Source: Microbacterium rhizosphaerae
GTDB lineage: Bacteria > Actinomycetota > Actinomycetes > Actinomycetales > Microbacteriaceae
DNA length: 64,000 bases
Direction: 5' to 3'
Assembly (NCBI RefSeq): GCF_034120055.1
Contig: NZ_CP139368.1
Coordinates: 2,666,001 to 2,730,000 of the forward strand
The notes under the pieces are model-generated. The model was not told where the DNA came from. It did no database searches and was given only the letters and a program-made list of their open reading frames with translations. The translations under genes were made by a program, and so were the position numbers. How positions within the stretch are numbered: the first letter of the stretch is position 1; each line of letters begins with the position of its first letter. Shown here in pieces: positions 43,391 to 53,672 of the stretch.

Positions 43391-44643
43391 AGGAACGCCT
43401 TCCCCTCGCCGCGGTAGGTGGGAACCTCGCCCGCGATGCGATCGTCGTCGATGAGCAGGTAGCTGCCCAGTCGCTCGGCGAGCTCGCCGCTCTTGGAGTG
43501 GCGGAACCACACGCGGTCGCCCACCCTGAGCTCTCGGGCCGTGTCGCCCTGCAGCGGGGTCTGGACCTCGCCCGTGCCCTCGCGGCCGAGCGTGTGCAGC
43601 CCCTGCGGCCAGACGGGCTTCGCCTGACGGGAGGCGAGCGGCGGGCCGGAGGCCACCCATCCCCCGCCGAGCACCGTGGCGATGTCGGGCAGGGGCTTTC
43701 GGACCACATCCATCGCGAATGCGGCGGCCGGCGCCGGGTCGAAGATGCGGTAGCCGTCGAAGAGGTGCCCGGCGAGCAGCCCGCTGCCGGCGGTCACCTC
43801 GGTGACGGACTGGTCGGATGCCGTGAGCTCGAGCGATCCGGTGCCGCCGCCGTTGATGAACTCGAGGGGGGCGATCTCGCGGAGCGCGGCGACGATGGCC
43901 GACCGGCGCTCGAGGAGCTCCTGACCGGAGCGGCGCTGCATCCACCTGATGACGGGCGCGTCCGCACCCGCCTTGTCGGGCTGTCCGGCGATCTGCGCCT
44001 CGTACATCATGAGCCCGACCAGGGCGAAGCCGGGGCGGGTGGTGATCGCGCGGGCGAGGTTCGCGACCTCGCCCGGCTCGTGGACGGGCGAGCGCCGCAC
44101 GCCGATGTGCCCGAGGCCCGGGGCGCGCCACGATGCATCGGCGTCGATCGCGACCCGGATGACCGGGCGCGAGCTCGCGGGGACGACCGCGTCGACGAGA
44201 TCCAGCTGCGCGAGATCGTCGACCATGAGGGTCACCCGCGCGGCGGCCGTCTCGTCGGCGGCCAGGCGCGCGATGGCCGCGCGGTCGGCCGTCGGGTAGC
44301 CCAGCACGATGTCGTCGTGGTCCTCGGCGAGCCAGAGCGCCTCGGCGAGCGTGAAGGCGAGGATGCCCCGGTAACCCGGCAGGGCGAGGGTCGCGTCGAT
44401 CACCTGTCGGACGCGCACCGACTTGCTGGCGACGCGGATCGGCACGCCGCTCGCGCGCACCGCCATGTCGAGCGCGTTGTAGCGGAGGGCGGCGATGTTG
44501 ATCGCGCCGACGGGAGCCGGCACGTCCGCGATCGCGCGCGACATCGCCCCCCAGTACGCGTCGGGATCGTCCCACGGGAGACCGTGCGCAGACGCCGCGG
44601 CCGGCGGGTAGGCCATCAGGTCCAGATCAGAGCTCCGTTGCAC
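43387..44643 (-). CDS. Alanine racemase N-domain protein (D-serine/D-threonine aldolase-like)
   Basis: A 418-residue fold-type III PLP protein. The PLP-binding Lys is probably in IRVASKSVRVRQVID (about residue 74). The barrel continues with GILAFTLAEALWLAED, ALVGLMMYEAQIAG and INGGGTGSLELTASD. The C-terminal beta domain ends with metal-site-like GDRVWFRHSKSGELAERLGSYLLID. This is the amino acid deaminase / low-specificity D-threonine aldolase group, not the peptidoglycan Alr. Starts GTG 44643 and ATG 44616 are both possible. It is translationally coupled to the FAD oxidase gene. Confidence 0.85.
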   Translation of the reverse strand: MQRSSDLDLMAYPPAAASAHGLPWDDPDAYWGAMSRAIADVPAPVGAINIAALRYNALDMAVRASGVPIRVASKSVRVRQVIDATLALPGYRGILAFTLAEALWLAEDHDDIVLGYPTADRAAIARLAADETAAARVTLMVDDLAQLDLVDAVVPASSRPVIRVAIDADASWRAPGLGHIGVRRSPVHEPGEVANLARAITTRPGFALVGLMMYEAQIAGQPDKAGADAPVIRWMQRRSGQELLERRSAIVAALREIAPLEFINGGGTGSLELTASDQSVTEVTAGSGLLAGHLFDGYRIFDPAPAAAFAMDVVRKPLPDIATVLGGGWVASGPPLASRQAKPVWPQGLHTLGREGTGEVQTPLQGDTARELRVGDRVWFRHSKSGELAERLGSYLLIDDDRIAGEVPTYRGEGKAFL

Positions 44644-44729
44644 CCGTAAAGCTTACGGGAGCGACGCATCCGTGAAATCCAATCCCTATGCCGGTGGGAT
44701 CGAGTCCCATCCCCTGTGGAGGCGCGCCC

Positions 44730-45329
44730 TCAGTCCTCCGGCTTCGGGCGGCGCACGATCAGCCATGCGCCCACCGCTGCGATCGCGACGACGACCAGGC
44801 CGATCCCGATGCCGAGCCAGACACCCGCGTCAGGAGGCGGTGACGACGCGGCGTCGGAGTGCGAGCTCTGCGCGGGGGCTGTACCGCACGCCGGATGCGT
44901 CGACCCCGCCGCCTTCGGGCTGGCGGAGACAGCGGCATCCGGTGCGTACGTGAACGTGTAGGTGCCCGAGACGGGGTGCCCGTCCGACGACACCGCCCGC
45001 CACGCCACCTCGTACGTTCCTGCGGGACCCATCGCGACGGGCACCGTCACCTCCGGACCGGACAGCTGGGCGCATCCGGTCTCGTAGTACTTGCCGTCAG
45101 GCCCGACGAGCTCGACGACGTCGGCGCCCTGCCCGCCGATCGGGTCGCCGCTGAAGGTGAGGGTGAGCTGCGTGATCGGGCCGGCGGTGGTGGAGCCCTG
45201 CGCGGGCTCCGTCACGAGCAGGCTGTCGTGCGCCGATGCAGCGGACGCCGTCGCGAACACGCCTGCCAGCGCGATCGCGACGCCGGCGAGACCGAGAAGG
45301 ATGCCGCGGCCGGCGGCGCCACGTCTCAT
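44730..45329 (-). CDS. CopC domain copper-binding protein with C-terminal membrane anchor
   Basis: A 199-residue exported protein. A signal ends ASAASAHD; the His after the cleavage site is the N-terminal copper ligand of CopC. The CopC domain continues SLLVTEPAQGSTTAGPITQLTLTFSGDP and VAWRAVSSDGHPVSGTYTFTY, with the SSDGHPV metal-site motif. A spacer with His and Cys and one membrane helix (about 168-190) complete it. The start overlaps the YcnI gene end by 4 nt (ATGA). It belongs to a copper-handling operon. Confidence 0.93.
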   Translation of the reverse strand: MRRGAAGRGILLGLAGVAIALAGVFATASAASAHDSLLVTEPAQGSTTAGPITQLTLTFSGDPIGGQGADVVELVGPDGKYYETGCAQLSGPEVTVPVAMGPAGTYEVAWRAVSSDGHPVSGTYTFTYAPDAAVSASPKAAGSTHPACGTAPAQSSHSDAASSPPPDAGVWLGIGIGLVVVAIAAVGAWLIVRRPKPED

Positions 45330-46051
45330 TCCGACCGCCGACGAGCGCGGAGGACGAACGCCGAGAAGAGCACGCTGCCGAGCGCGAGGATCAACGCCGT
45401 GATGCTGAGTCCCAGCGCGATCCCCGCGGCCGGCGCGGTGGCGGCGGCCGCATCGGCGGCGGAGCGGACAGGGGGCGCGGACGTCGCGTCGTGGTGCTCG
45501 TCGACGGGCGGGGTGTCCGTGATGTAGATCACCGGCGCCGGCTCGAGCGTGTCGTCCTTCGCGACGTCTTCGGGCGTCGCCTTCCACTCGACGACCGTGC
45601 CGTCGCTGTAGGTCTGCGTGACCGGGAGGACGATGTGCCCCGTCTTCGGGATCGGACCGAGCGACACGGTGAGCAGCTGGAACTGTCCCGGGGCGATCCC
45701 CGCGCCGTCGGCGGCGAACGTGATGCTCGCGGGTGCCTTCGTGATGGTGTTGCCGGAGACTGTGACGGGCTTCGGGAGGTCCTGGGTGGCGACGGCGGCG
45801 GTCCACCCGGGCACCGGGCGGTACGAGACGCTCGTCAGCGGCGTGTCCAGCGGCAAGTGGACGACGAGCTTCGTCGTGCTCGCGGTCGTCGACTCGTTCG
45901 GAGCACGGAACGTGACGTACGCCCAGCCGCCGGGGGCGGCCGTGTTCGGATCGACGGTGACGTGCGCGCTGGCCGCGAGCGGGGCCGCGACGGCGAGCGC
46001 GATGCCGGCGGCTGCACCGACGACAAGGCGGGACAGGGACTTTCTGTGCAT
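45326..46051 (-). CDS. YcnI family copper-binding protein
   Basis: A 241-residue exported protein. The signal ends AAPLAASAHV, leaving His at the mature N-terminus. The YcnI/DUF1775 domain continues with VTVDPNTAAPGGWAYVTFRAPNEST, VSYRPVPGWTAAV, and a conserved Trp-Lys segment (VEWKATPE). A C-terminal helix (about 208-232) anchors it. YcnI binds Cu(II) through a mono-His brace. Its gene is followed immediately by CopC and preceded by an unknown membrane protein, the usual arrangement in copper operons of this group. Confidence 0.93.
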   Translation of the reverse strand: MHRKSLSRLVVGAAAGIALAVAAPLAASAHVTVDPNTAAPGGWAYVTFRAPNESTTASTTKLVVHLPLDTPLTSVSYRPVPGWTAAVATQDLPKPVTVSGNTITKAPASITFAADGAGIAPGQFQLLTVSLGPIPKTGHIVLPVTQTYSDGTVVEWKATPEDVAKDDTLEPAPVIYITDTPPVDEHHDATSAPPVRSAADAAAATAPAAGIALGLSITALILALGSVLFSAFVLRARRRSE

Positions 46052-46114
46052 GTGGGTTCTCTCTGTGCGGCGCGCGCGGAAGCGCCTCCGCGCGCGAAGG
46101 TGAAGGGTCTCGGG

Positions 46115-46714
46115 TCAGGCGACGACCGGAGGACCCCTGCGCGGTGCGAGAGAGAAGACGGACAGGTTCGCGAGGATCGCGGTGCCGTCGGCGGGCTCGG
46201 GGATGCGGCGCGCCGGCGACTCCGGAGCACCGAGCAGCACGCGCGCCACGAACGACCAGCCGACGAGGTCGAGAAGCGCCCGGAGGGCGCGCTCCCCCGC
46301 ACCGAAGGCGACGATCGTGAGCAGGGCGGCCACCGCGTGGCCCGCCCACATCGCGGGGGACGTCATCCGGTGTCCGTCGAGCGCCGGCAGCATCGCGGGC
46401 ATCACAGCGTGCATGTGGTCCGCCATCCCTGCGCCCACCGTGCCGGGTGCGACGCGGCCGACGTCGCCGACGCCGATCTGCAGCAGCCCGTGGAAGACGA
46501 ACTGGCTCGCGACGACCGCGAGGGTGAGGCGCATCCACGACAGCCTCCGCCCGGCGAGCAGAACGCAGACGGGCAGTGCGACCGTGAGGGCGAGGACGAT
46601 GCCGAGCAGCGGCGCCGCATCGCCGGCGGCGAATGAGTGCGACAGCGCGGCGACGAAGACCGAGAACGCGGCGGCGAGGCCGCCTCGCCACGCCCGTCCC
46701 GCTCGCGATGCCAT
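46115..46714 (-). CDS. Met/His-containing membrane protein at the head of the copper operon
   Basis: A 199-residue protein with four to five membrane helices. Between two of them lies a Met/His-rich segment (MADHMHAVMPAMLPALDGHRM and a nearby MWAGH) at about residues 97-130, a composition often used for copper contacts. The cytoplasmic tail is Arg/Pro-rich. I do not recognise the family. It starts 63 nt upstream of YcnI on the same strand. A role in copper import or delivery to YcnI and CopC is an inference from position and composition. Confidence 0.75.
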   Translation of the reverse strand: MASRAGRAWRGGLAAAFSVFVAALSHSFAAGDAAPLLGIVLALTVALPVCVLLAGRRLSWMRLTLAVVASQFVFHGLLQIGVGDVGRVAPGTVGAGMADHMHAVMPAMLPALDGHRMTSPAMWAGHAVAALLTIVAFGAGERALRALLDLVGWSFVARVLLGAPESPARRIPEPADGTAILANLSVFSLAPRRGPPVVA

Positions 46715-46791
46715 GCGTCTCCCCCGATGCCGTTCCGCCTTCGAGTCTAGGCCGTGCGTCGCACCCGCCCGGGAGGTGCTGGAATGGGCGG

Positions 46792-47217
46792 ATGCAGACC
46801 TCTCTCGCCGCGGTCGACTTCTTCGCCGCGAAGCTCGTCTATGAGACCGACCCCTCAGACCTCGCCGCCGCGCGGGCCTCGGGCAACCCGCCGCTCGTCA
46901 TCGACACGCGCAGCGAGGCCTCCTGGCGGCAAGGGCGCATCCCGGACGCCGTGCACATCCCGAACGCCGAGCTCGCCGAGCGGATCGGCGACGTCGCGCC
47001 CGAGCTCGACCGCGAGATCGTCGTCTACTGCTGGGGCCCCGGCTGCAACGGCAGCACCCGCGGCGCGCTGATCCTCGCGACGCTCGGCTACACGAACGTC
47101 AAGGAGCTCATCGGCGGCTTCGAGTACTGGGCCCGTGAGGGACTCGCCGTCGTGACGGAGAACGGTCGCACACGACGGGATGCCGACCCCCTGACCGCGC
47201 CGGTCGCGCCGGCCTAG
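46792..47217 (+). CDS. Rhodanese-like domain protein
   Basis: A 141-residue single-domain rhodanese. The N-terminal strand-helix and PPLVIDTRSEASWRQGRIPDAVHIPNAEL (about 33-61) precede the active-site loop VVYCWGPGCNGST with Cys80, which would hold a persulfide. A second Cys85 lies in the loop. The KELIGGFEYWAREG ending is standard. It may carry sulfur or act in thiol redox. It is divergent from the copper operon, converges on a small membrane protein gene and has no fused domain. Confidence 0.92.
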   Translation: MQTSLAAVDFFAAKLVYETDPSDLAAARASGNPPLVIDTRSEASWRQGRIPDAVHIPNAELAERIGDVAPELDREIVVYCWGPGCNGSTRGALILATLGYTNVKELIGGFEYWAREGLAVVTENGRTRRDADPLTAPVAPA

Positions 47218-47219
47218 GA

Positions 47220-47441
47220 TCAGCGCCTGCGGCCGAACACGAAGTAGGCCGCAGGCCCGATCCAGTTGACCAGGATCACGGGAACCCACAGCCCTTTCCG
47301 ACCGCGGACCTCGCTCGGCGCTCGACGGGCGAGGTCGACATACGCCCACACGGCGAGAGCGAGCTGCACCACCGCCCCGACGGCGATTCCGGCCTGCCGC
47401 CCCCGCGACAGTTCCGAGAACTTCTTCGCACCGCTGGTCAT
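47220..47441 (-). CDS. PLDc_N domain small membrane protein
   Basis: A 73-residue protein with two membrane helices (about 16-37 and 51-68) separated by a basic loop. The ending KGLWVPVILVNWIGPAAYFVFGRRR is the signature of the phospholipase D nuclease N-terminal (PLDc_N) domain, here without any nuclease domain. It starts 63 nt past the tRNA gene, on the same strand. Function unknown. Confidence 0.88.
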   Translation of the reverse strand: MTSGAKKFSELSRGRQAGIAVGAVVQLALAVWAYVDLARRAPSEVRGRKGLWVPVILVNWIGPAAYFVFGRRR

Positions 47442-47504
47442 GGTGCTCCTCCCCTGGTCTCCATCGACATGGGAAGACGGACCCCCGGCTGCTGCGTCCG
47501 TCCG

Positions 47505-47577
47505 TACCCCCGCCGGGACTCGAACCCGGACTGAAGCGATTTTAAGTCGCCTGCCTCTGCCATTGGGCTACGGGGGC
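47505..47577 (-). tRNA. tRNA with UAA anticodon (Leu by anticodon), short variable loop
   Basis: A 73-nt cloverleaf. The acceptor 5' strand is GCCCCCG, the D-arm GCC/GGC, the anticodon stem GGCGA/TCGCT, the loop CTTAAAA (anticodon at 47542-47544), and the T-arm CCGGG-TTCGAGT-CCCGG. The acceptor 3' strand is CGGGGGT with discriminator A. The first pair would be G1-U72. CCA is not encoded. The anticodon TAA implies leucine, but the variable region is only about 4-5 nt, unlike normal class II leucine tRNAs. Confidence 0.85.
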
Positions 47578-47598
47578 GCAGCATCCCGCGCAGAAACA

Positions 47599-47642
47599 CG
47601 GATGCCGCAGGCTCATCCTCTCAGACGAGCCTGCGGCGTCCG
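47599..47642. terminator. Long hairpin after ndh
   Basis: CGGATGCCGCAGGCTC (47599-47614) pairs with GAGCCTGCGGCGTCCG (47627-47642) over 16 positions with one mismatch and a 12-nt loop. It lies 7 nt past the stop of the NDH-2 gene, read on the minus strand, and before the tRNA gene. It is a good candidate for ending the ndh transcript. Confidence 0.75.
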
Positions 47643-47649
47643 GTGAAGC

Positions 47650-49131
47650 CTACTGGGCGGCGGCCTTCGCGGGCGCCTTCTTGGCCGCCGGCGCCGTGGC
47701 CGGCGCAGCGGCAACGGCCGATGCGGCAGCGGCCGATGCGGCAGCGGCCGATGCGGCAGCGGCGGGGGCCTCGGGAGCCGGCGACTCGACGGGCTGCGGC
47801 GGGCGGGGGCGCGCGGCGAACTCCTCGAAGACGTAGCGGGGGTTCTGCACCGTCTCGAGGTTCACCAGGTCGCGGCCGAGCCAGAAGTTGTTCCACCAGC
47901 CCCACAGCACGCGCCACTTGCGCTCCCACGACGGCATCGCCAGGCCGTGGTAGCCGCGGTGCGCGAACCAGGCGATGAGCCCCTTGAGCGCGAAGTTGCC
48001 GGACTGGAACACGCCGTCGTACAGGCCGAGGCCCGCGACCGCGCCGAGGTTCTTGTGGTAGTACTCGCGCGGCAGCTCGCCCCGCAGCACAGCGACGAGG
48101 TTCTTCGCCAGCAGCTTGGCCTGACGGACGGCGTGCTGGGCGTTCGGGACGCAGTAGCCGCCCACGCCGCCGCCGCTGAGATCCGGGACGGCCGAGACGT
48201 CGCCGGCGGCCCAGGCGCCCTCGACGATCTCGTCCTCGGTGCCGACGCGCAGGTCCGCGCGGGTCTTGATGCGGCCGCGCTCCTCGACGGGGAGATCGCC
48301 ACCGCGCACGACGGTCGGGTTGGCCATGACACCGGCGGTCCAGATGATCAGGTCGGTCGGGATGACCTCGCCGGTCGACAGCTGCACGTTGCCGTCCACG
48401 GCACCCTGCACCTGCGTGTCGAGGTGCACGTAGGCGCCGCGCTTGGCGAGGTCCTTCAGCACCCACTCGCTGGTCTTCAGCGAGACCTCCGGCATGATGC
48501 GGCCCATCGCCTCGATGAGGTGGAAGTGCGTGTCGTCGAAGGTCAGCGTCGGGTACTTCGACACGAGCGACGAGGCGAGCGAGCGCAGCTCGGCGAAGAC
48601 CTCGATGCCGGCGAAGCCGCCGCCGACCACGACGACGGTGAGCAGGCGGTCGCGCTCGGGTCCGCGGGGCAGCGAGGCCGCCTTGTCGAAGTTCGACATC
48701 AGGCGATCGCGGATCGCGACGGCCTCTTCGATCGTCTTCAGGCCGATCGCGTTGTCGGCGATGCCCGGGATCGGGAAGGTGCGCGACACGGCACCGGCGG
48801 TGACGACGATCTGGTCGTACTCGTGCTGCCATGGCTCACCCATGGGCGGCGTGATGGTGGCGACCTTGTTGGCGTGGTCGATGCCGGTCACCTTCGCGGT
48901 CACGACCGTGGTGCGCTTGAGGTGACGGCGCAGGGCCACGACCGAATGGCGCGCCTCGATCGATCCGGCCGCGACCTCGGGGAGGAACGGCTGGTAGGTC
49001 ATGTAGGGCAGCGGGTCGACGATCGTCACCTCTGCCTCGCCCTTGCGAAGATGCTTCTCGAGCTTCCACGCGGTGTAGAAACCCGCGTAACCACCACCGA
49101 CGACAAGGATCCTGGGCACGCTCTTAGTCAC
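47650..49131 (-). CDS. ndh: Type II NADH:quinone oxidoreductase
   Basis: A 493-residue NDH-2, a non-pumping NADH dehydrogenase on the inner face of the membrane. The FAD-binding ILVVGGGYAGFYTA is near residue 8 and the NADH-binding VVVVGGGFAGIEVFAEL near 165. PYMTYQPFLPEVAAG (quinone site) and the closing AAGDVSAVPD follow, then an amphipathic C-terminus with several Trp. An Ala-rich tail of about 50 residues is encoded partly by three 15-nt repeats (47720-47764). GTG at 49131 follows AGGAGTT. Confidence 0.94.
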   Translation of the reverse strand: MTKSVPRILVVGGGYAGFYTAWKLEKHLRKGEAEVTIVDPLPYMTYQPFLPEVAAGSIEARHSVVALRRHLKRTTVVTAKVTGIDHANKVATITPPMGEPWQHEYDQIVVTAGAVSRTFPIPGIADNAIGLKTIEEAVAIRDRLMSNFDKAASLPRGPERDRLLTVVVVGGGFAGIEVFAELRSLASSLVSKYPTLTFDDTHFHLIEAMGRIMPEVSLKTSEWVLKDLAKRGAYVHLDTQVQGAVDGNVQLSTGEVIPTDLIIWTAGVMANPTVVRGGDLPVEERGRIKTRADLRVGTEDEIVEGAWAAGDVSAVPDLSGGGVGGYCVPNAQHAVRQAKLLAKNLVAVLRGELPREYYHKNLGAVAGLGLYDGVFQSGNFALKGLIAWFAHRGYHGLAMPSWERKWRVLWGWWNNFWLGRDLVNLETVQNPRYVFEEFAARPRPPQPVESPAPEAPAAAASAAAASAAAASAVAAAPATAPAAKKAPAKAAAQ

Positions 49132-49151
49132 AGGGGGAGAACTCCTAGAGA

Positions 49152-50420
49152 TCAACGGCTCGGCGAGCGAGGGGTGCGCGCCGATCGGATGCGTCGGACA
49201 GCAGCGGTGACGCCGAGCGCTACCAGTATACCGACCGCGGTGAGGGCGACGAGCGGCAGGGTCCCGTACAGGAGGGTGCCCTCCGACGGGAGGAGGGCCG
49301 ACGGACGGCTCGCGGCATCCGCCGGCGGCAGCGGAGGCACCGTGTAGGTCGTCGCATCCCGAGTCGGCTGCGGGGTCGACGCTGCGCGGCGGTAGAGGTG
49401 CACCCAGTCCGAGAGGCTGCCCATGGGGTTGGTCTCGACGGACGGGACGGATGCCGACACGGCGGCCGCGGCATCCACCAATCCGTAGCCGTAGAGCGGG
49501 TCGGGCGTCTTCGCGCCCGTCGCGGGGTGAGCGGTCTTGATGATGCGCTCGATGACGTTGTTCGCGTCGAGATCGGGATGCGCAGCCCGGACGAGCGCGA
49601 CGATGCCGGCCACGATGGGCGCGGCACCGCTCGTGCCGCTCCACTGGACCAGGCGGCCGTCGGCCGAGACTCCGAGCAGCTGCTCGCTCGGCGCAGAGAC
49701 CCCGATCGTGATGCCCTGCGTCGACGCCTCCAGGCTCGCCTTGCCCTCCGGGTCGAGGCCGGCCACGGTGAGCACGCCCGGAATCGTCGCCGGGGCGCCG
49801 ACGCGAGTGGTGCCGCTCCCCCGGTTGCCCGCGGCGACGACCACGACGACGTCACGGTCGAACGCGTACTGGAAGGCGGTGTCCCAGCTCGGATCCCAGT
49901 CGAGCGTGTTCGTCGTGAAGGAGAGGTTGATGACCTTCGCCCCGTGATCGACCGCCCACCGCATCGCGTCGGCGACCTGCTGGGTGAACGACACGCGCGA
50001 CGTGGCGCCGAATCCGACGGAGATCGAGAGGATGTCGGCTGCCGGCGCCACCCCGATCATGCCGTCGCCGTTTCCCGTGCCGCGCGCGGCGGCGAGGGAT
50101 GCGACCCAGCTGCCGTGGTTCGCGTCGACGGCGCCGACCGGGGTGCGGCCGTCGGCGGCGCCCACGCCGGACACATCGGTACCGCCGACGACGGCACCGT
50201 CCAGCTCCGGCGCGTGCCCGACGCCCGTGTCGATGACCGCGATCTTGACGCCGGCGCCCTGGGACGTCTGCCAGGCGGTGCGGATGCCGTAGGCATCGAG
50301 CCAGTATTCGGCGCTGCGGACGCGATCGGTGGGATCGTCCGGGACGGGCGGCGGCGCCGCGCCCGTCAGCACGAGCACCGCCACGGCGCTCGCCACGAGC
50401 GCGAGAAGCGCTCGCCTCAT
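49152..50420 (-). CDS. Membrane-anchored S8 subtilase (mycosin-like)
   Basis: A 422-residue exported serine protease. Signal peptide residues 1-22; catalytic Asp64 (KIAVIDTGVG), His102 (NHGSWVASLAA), the oxyanion Asn199 (VVAAGNRGSG) and Ser264 (QWSGTSGAAP). After the domain come a Pro/Thr-rich linker and a C-terminal membrane helix (about 385-408) with a basic cytoplasmic tail, the layout of mycosins. No ESX secretion genes are in the window. The ATG overlaps the DUF501 gene by 4 nt. It probably processes envelope proteins. Confidence 0.92.
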   Translation of the reverse strand: MRRALLALVASAVAVLVLTGAAPPPVPDDPTDRVRSAEYWLDAYGIRTAWQTSQGAGVKIAVIDTGVGHAPELDGAVVGGTDVSGVGAADGRTPVGAVDANHGSWVASLAAARGTGNGDGMIGVAPAADILSISVGFGATSRVSFTQQVADAMRWAVDHGAKVINLSFTTNTLDWDPSWDTAFQYAFDRDVVVVVAAGNRGSGTTRVGAPATIPGVLTVAGLDPEGKASLEASTQGITIGVSAPSEQLLGVSADGRLVQWSGTSGAAPIVAGIVALVRAAHPDLDANNVIERIIKTAHPATGAKTPDPLYGYGLVDAAAAVSASVPSVETNPMGSLSDWVHLYRRAASTPQPTRDATTYTVPPLPPADAASRPSALLPSEGTLLYGTLPLVALTAVGILVALGVTAAVRRIRSARTPRSPSR

Positions 50421-50965
50421 CCGGTCGCCCCGCCCGATGCCGGCGCGGCCGTGAGGGATCCCGGAGTGGCGCAGACGCAGCGCGCGGGCGACCAGGTCGA
50501 GCGTGCCAGCGCCAGATCGCCGATCGGGTTGACGCCCGGTCCCGCCGCGAGCGCGTGGCCGGCCAGGGCGTGCAGGCACTTGACGCGGGTCGGCATCCCG
50601 CCCGCCGAGATCCCGTCGATCTCGGATACCTCGCCGTACTGCGCCCGGTCGGCCAGATAGGCCTCGTGCGCCGCGGCGTACGCCGCCTGCAGCTCGGGAT
50701 CGGAATCTAGCAGCTCGCCGAGCTCGCGCATGACGTGATCGGCCTCGAGCGACGACATCGCCGCCGTCGCCGCGGGGTGGGTGAGGTAGTAGAACGTCGG
50801 GAAGGGCGTGCCGTCGGGAAGACGCGGTGCCGTGGCCACGACCGTCGGGTTGCCGCACACGCAGCGGGCGGCGATGCCGACGACGCCGCGCGCGGGCCGG
50901 CCGAGCTGCTCGCGGAGCACCTCGAGGTCGGCGTCTTCCACCGGGGCGAAGGGGGGCGTGGTCAC
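50417..50965 (-). CDS. DUF501 domain-containing protein
   Basis: A 182-residue protein of the actinobacterial DUF501 family, found between ftsB and ppx in most members. Conserved elements are RGVVGIAARCVCGNPTVVATAPRLPDGTPFPTFYYLTHP and the closing MPTRVKCLHALAGHALAAGPGVNPIGD. Three conserved Cys could bind metal. Function unknown, but the constant linkage to cell division and enolase genes is kept here. Its end overlaps the subtilase start. Confidence 0.92.
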   Translation of the reverse strand: MTTPPFAPVEDADLEVLREQLGRPARGVVGIAARCVCGNPTVVATAPRLPDGTPFPTFYYLTHPAATAAMSSLEADHVMRELGELLDSDPELQAAYAAAHEAYLADRAQYGEVSEIDGISAGGMPTRVKCLHALAGHALAAGPGVNPIGDLALARSTWSPARCVCATPGSLTAAPASGGATG

Positions 50966-51024
50966 CCGGAAAGGCTACCGGCCGCGGCTGGACTCTTCCC
51001 GGAAACCGTGGCGCGACGTCCCGG

Positions 51025-51516
51025 TCAGCCCACGGGGGCCGCCGTCTCCGAGACGCCGGCGGCGGTGACGGATCGCACGAGCTGCGACATCCAGTCGGTG
51101 TGCGTCTGCTCCACCTTCGCGCTGACCTTCTGCTGCTCGCGCGGCTGCGAGGCAGCGGGGAGGTCGTTGTCGACGAGGAAGACGACCTCGCCGGGCTTCA
51201 CGTAGTACAGGCGCGCGCGGGCCTGGGTCGTGATGTAGGCGGGGTCCTTCCAGCGCTCGCGCTCGCGCTCGAGCTCGGCCACCTGGCCCTTGGTCACCTG
51301 CACGGCATTGCGAACGGATGCCAGCTGCTGCTGCTGCTGCGCGTAGGTGCCGATCGTCGGCACGAGCACGAAGACGCCCAGGACGACCAGTCCCAGCATG
51401 ATCGCCGCGAACCCCGAGACGCGGATGCCGCCGAGCCAGCGCCCCACGTCGACCCGGGTGCGGGCCGGCGGGCCGCCCGCCACAACGCCGGAAGGGGAAG
51501 ACGTCCGTTCTGCCAC
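51025..51516 (-). CDS. Septum formation initiator (FtsB/DivIC)
   Basis: A 163-residue division protein: a cytoplasmic N-terminus of about 35 residues, one helix (about 37-58) and a coiled coil with Gln/Leu repeats (about 58-92). The short extracellular YVKPGEVVFLV region is typical of FtsB/DivIC and would join FtsL and FtsQ in activating septal synthesis. The distal tail (about 120-163) is not conserved in character. GTG start at 51516. Enolase is 34 nt upstream on the same strand. Confidence 0.93.
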   Translation of the reverse strand: MAERTSSPSGVVAGGPPARTRVDVGRWLGGIRVSGFAAIMLGLVVLGVFVLVPTIGTYAQQQQQLASVRNAVQVTKGQVAELERERERWKDPAYITTQARARLYYVKPGEVVFLVDNDLPAASQPREQQKVSAKVEQTHTDWMSQLVRSVTAAGVSETAAPVG

Positions 51517-51550
51517 GTCTCCCCCTCCCGTCGTCGCGGGTGTCCCCGCG

Positions 51551-53646
<2,096 letters not shown>

Positions 53647-53672
53647 GCCCCCAGCGTCGCGTGCCGTGCAGC

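Noticed and set aside
44670..44710. T-arm-like sequence (GTGGG-ATCGAGT-CCCAT) suggesting a tRNA remnant or attachment site
   Set aside because: No anticodon arm, D-arm or acceptor strand can be built upstream, and no repeat of it was found elsewhere in the window.
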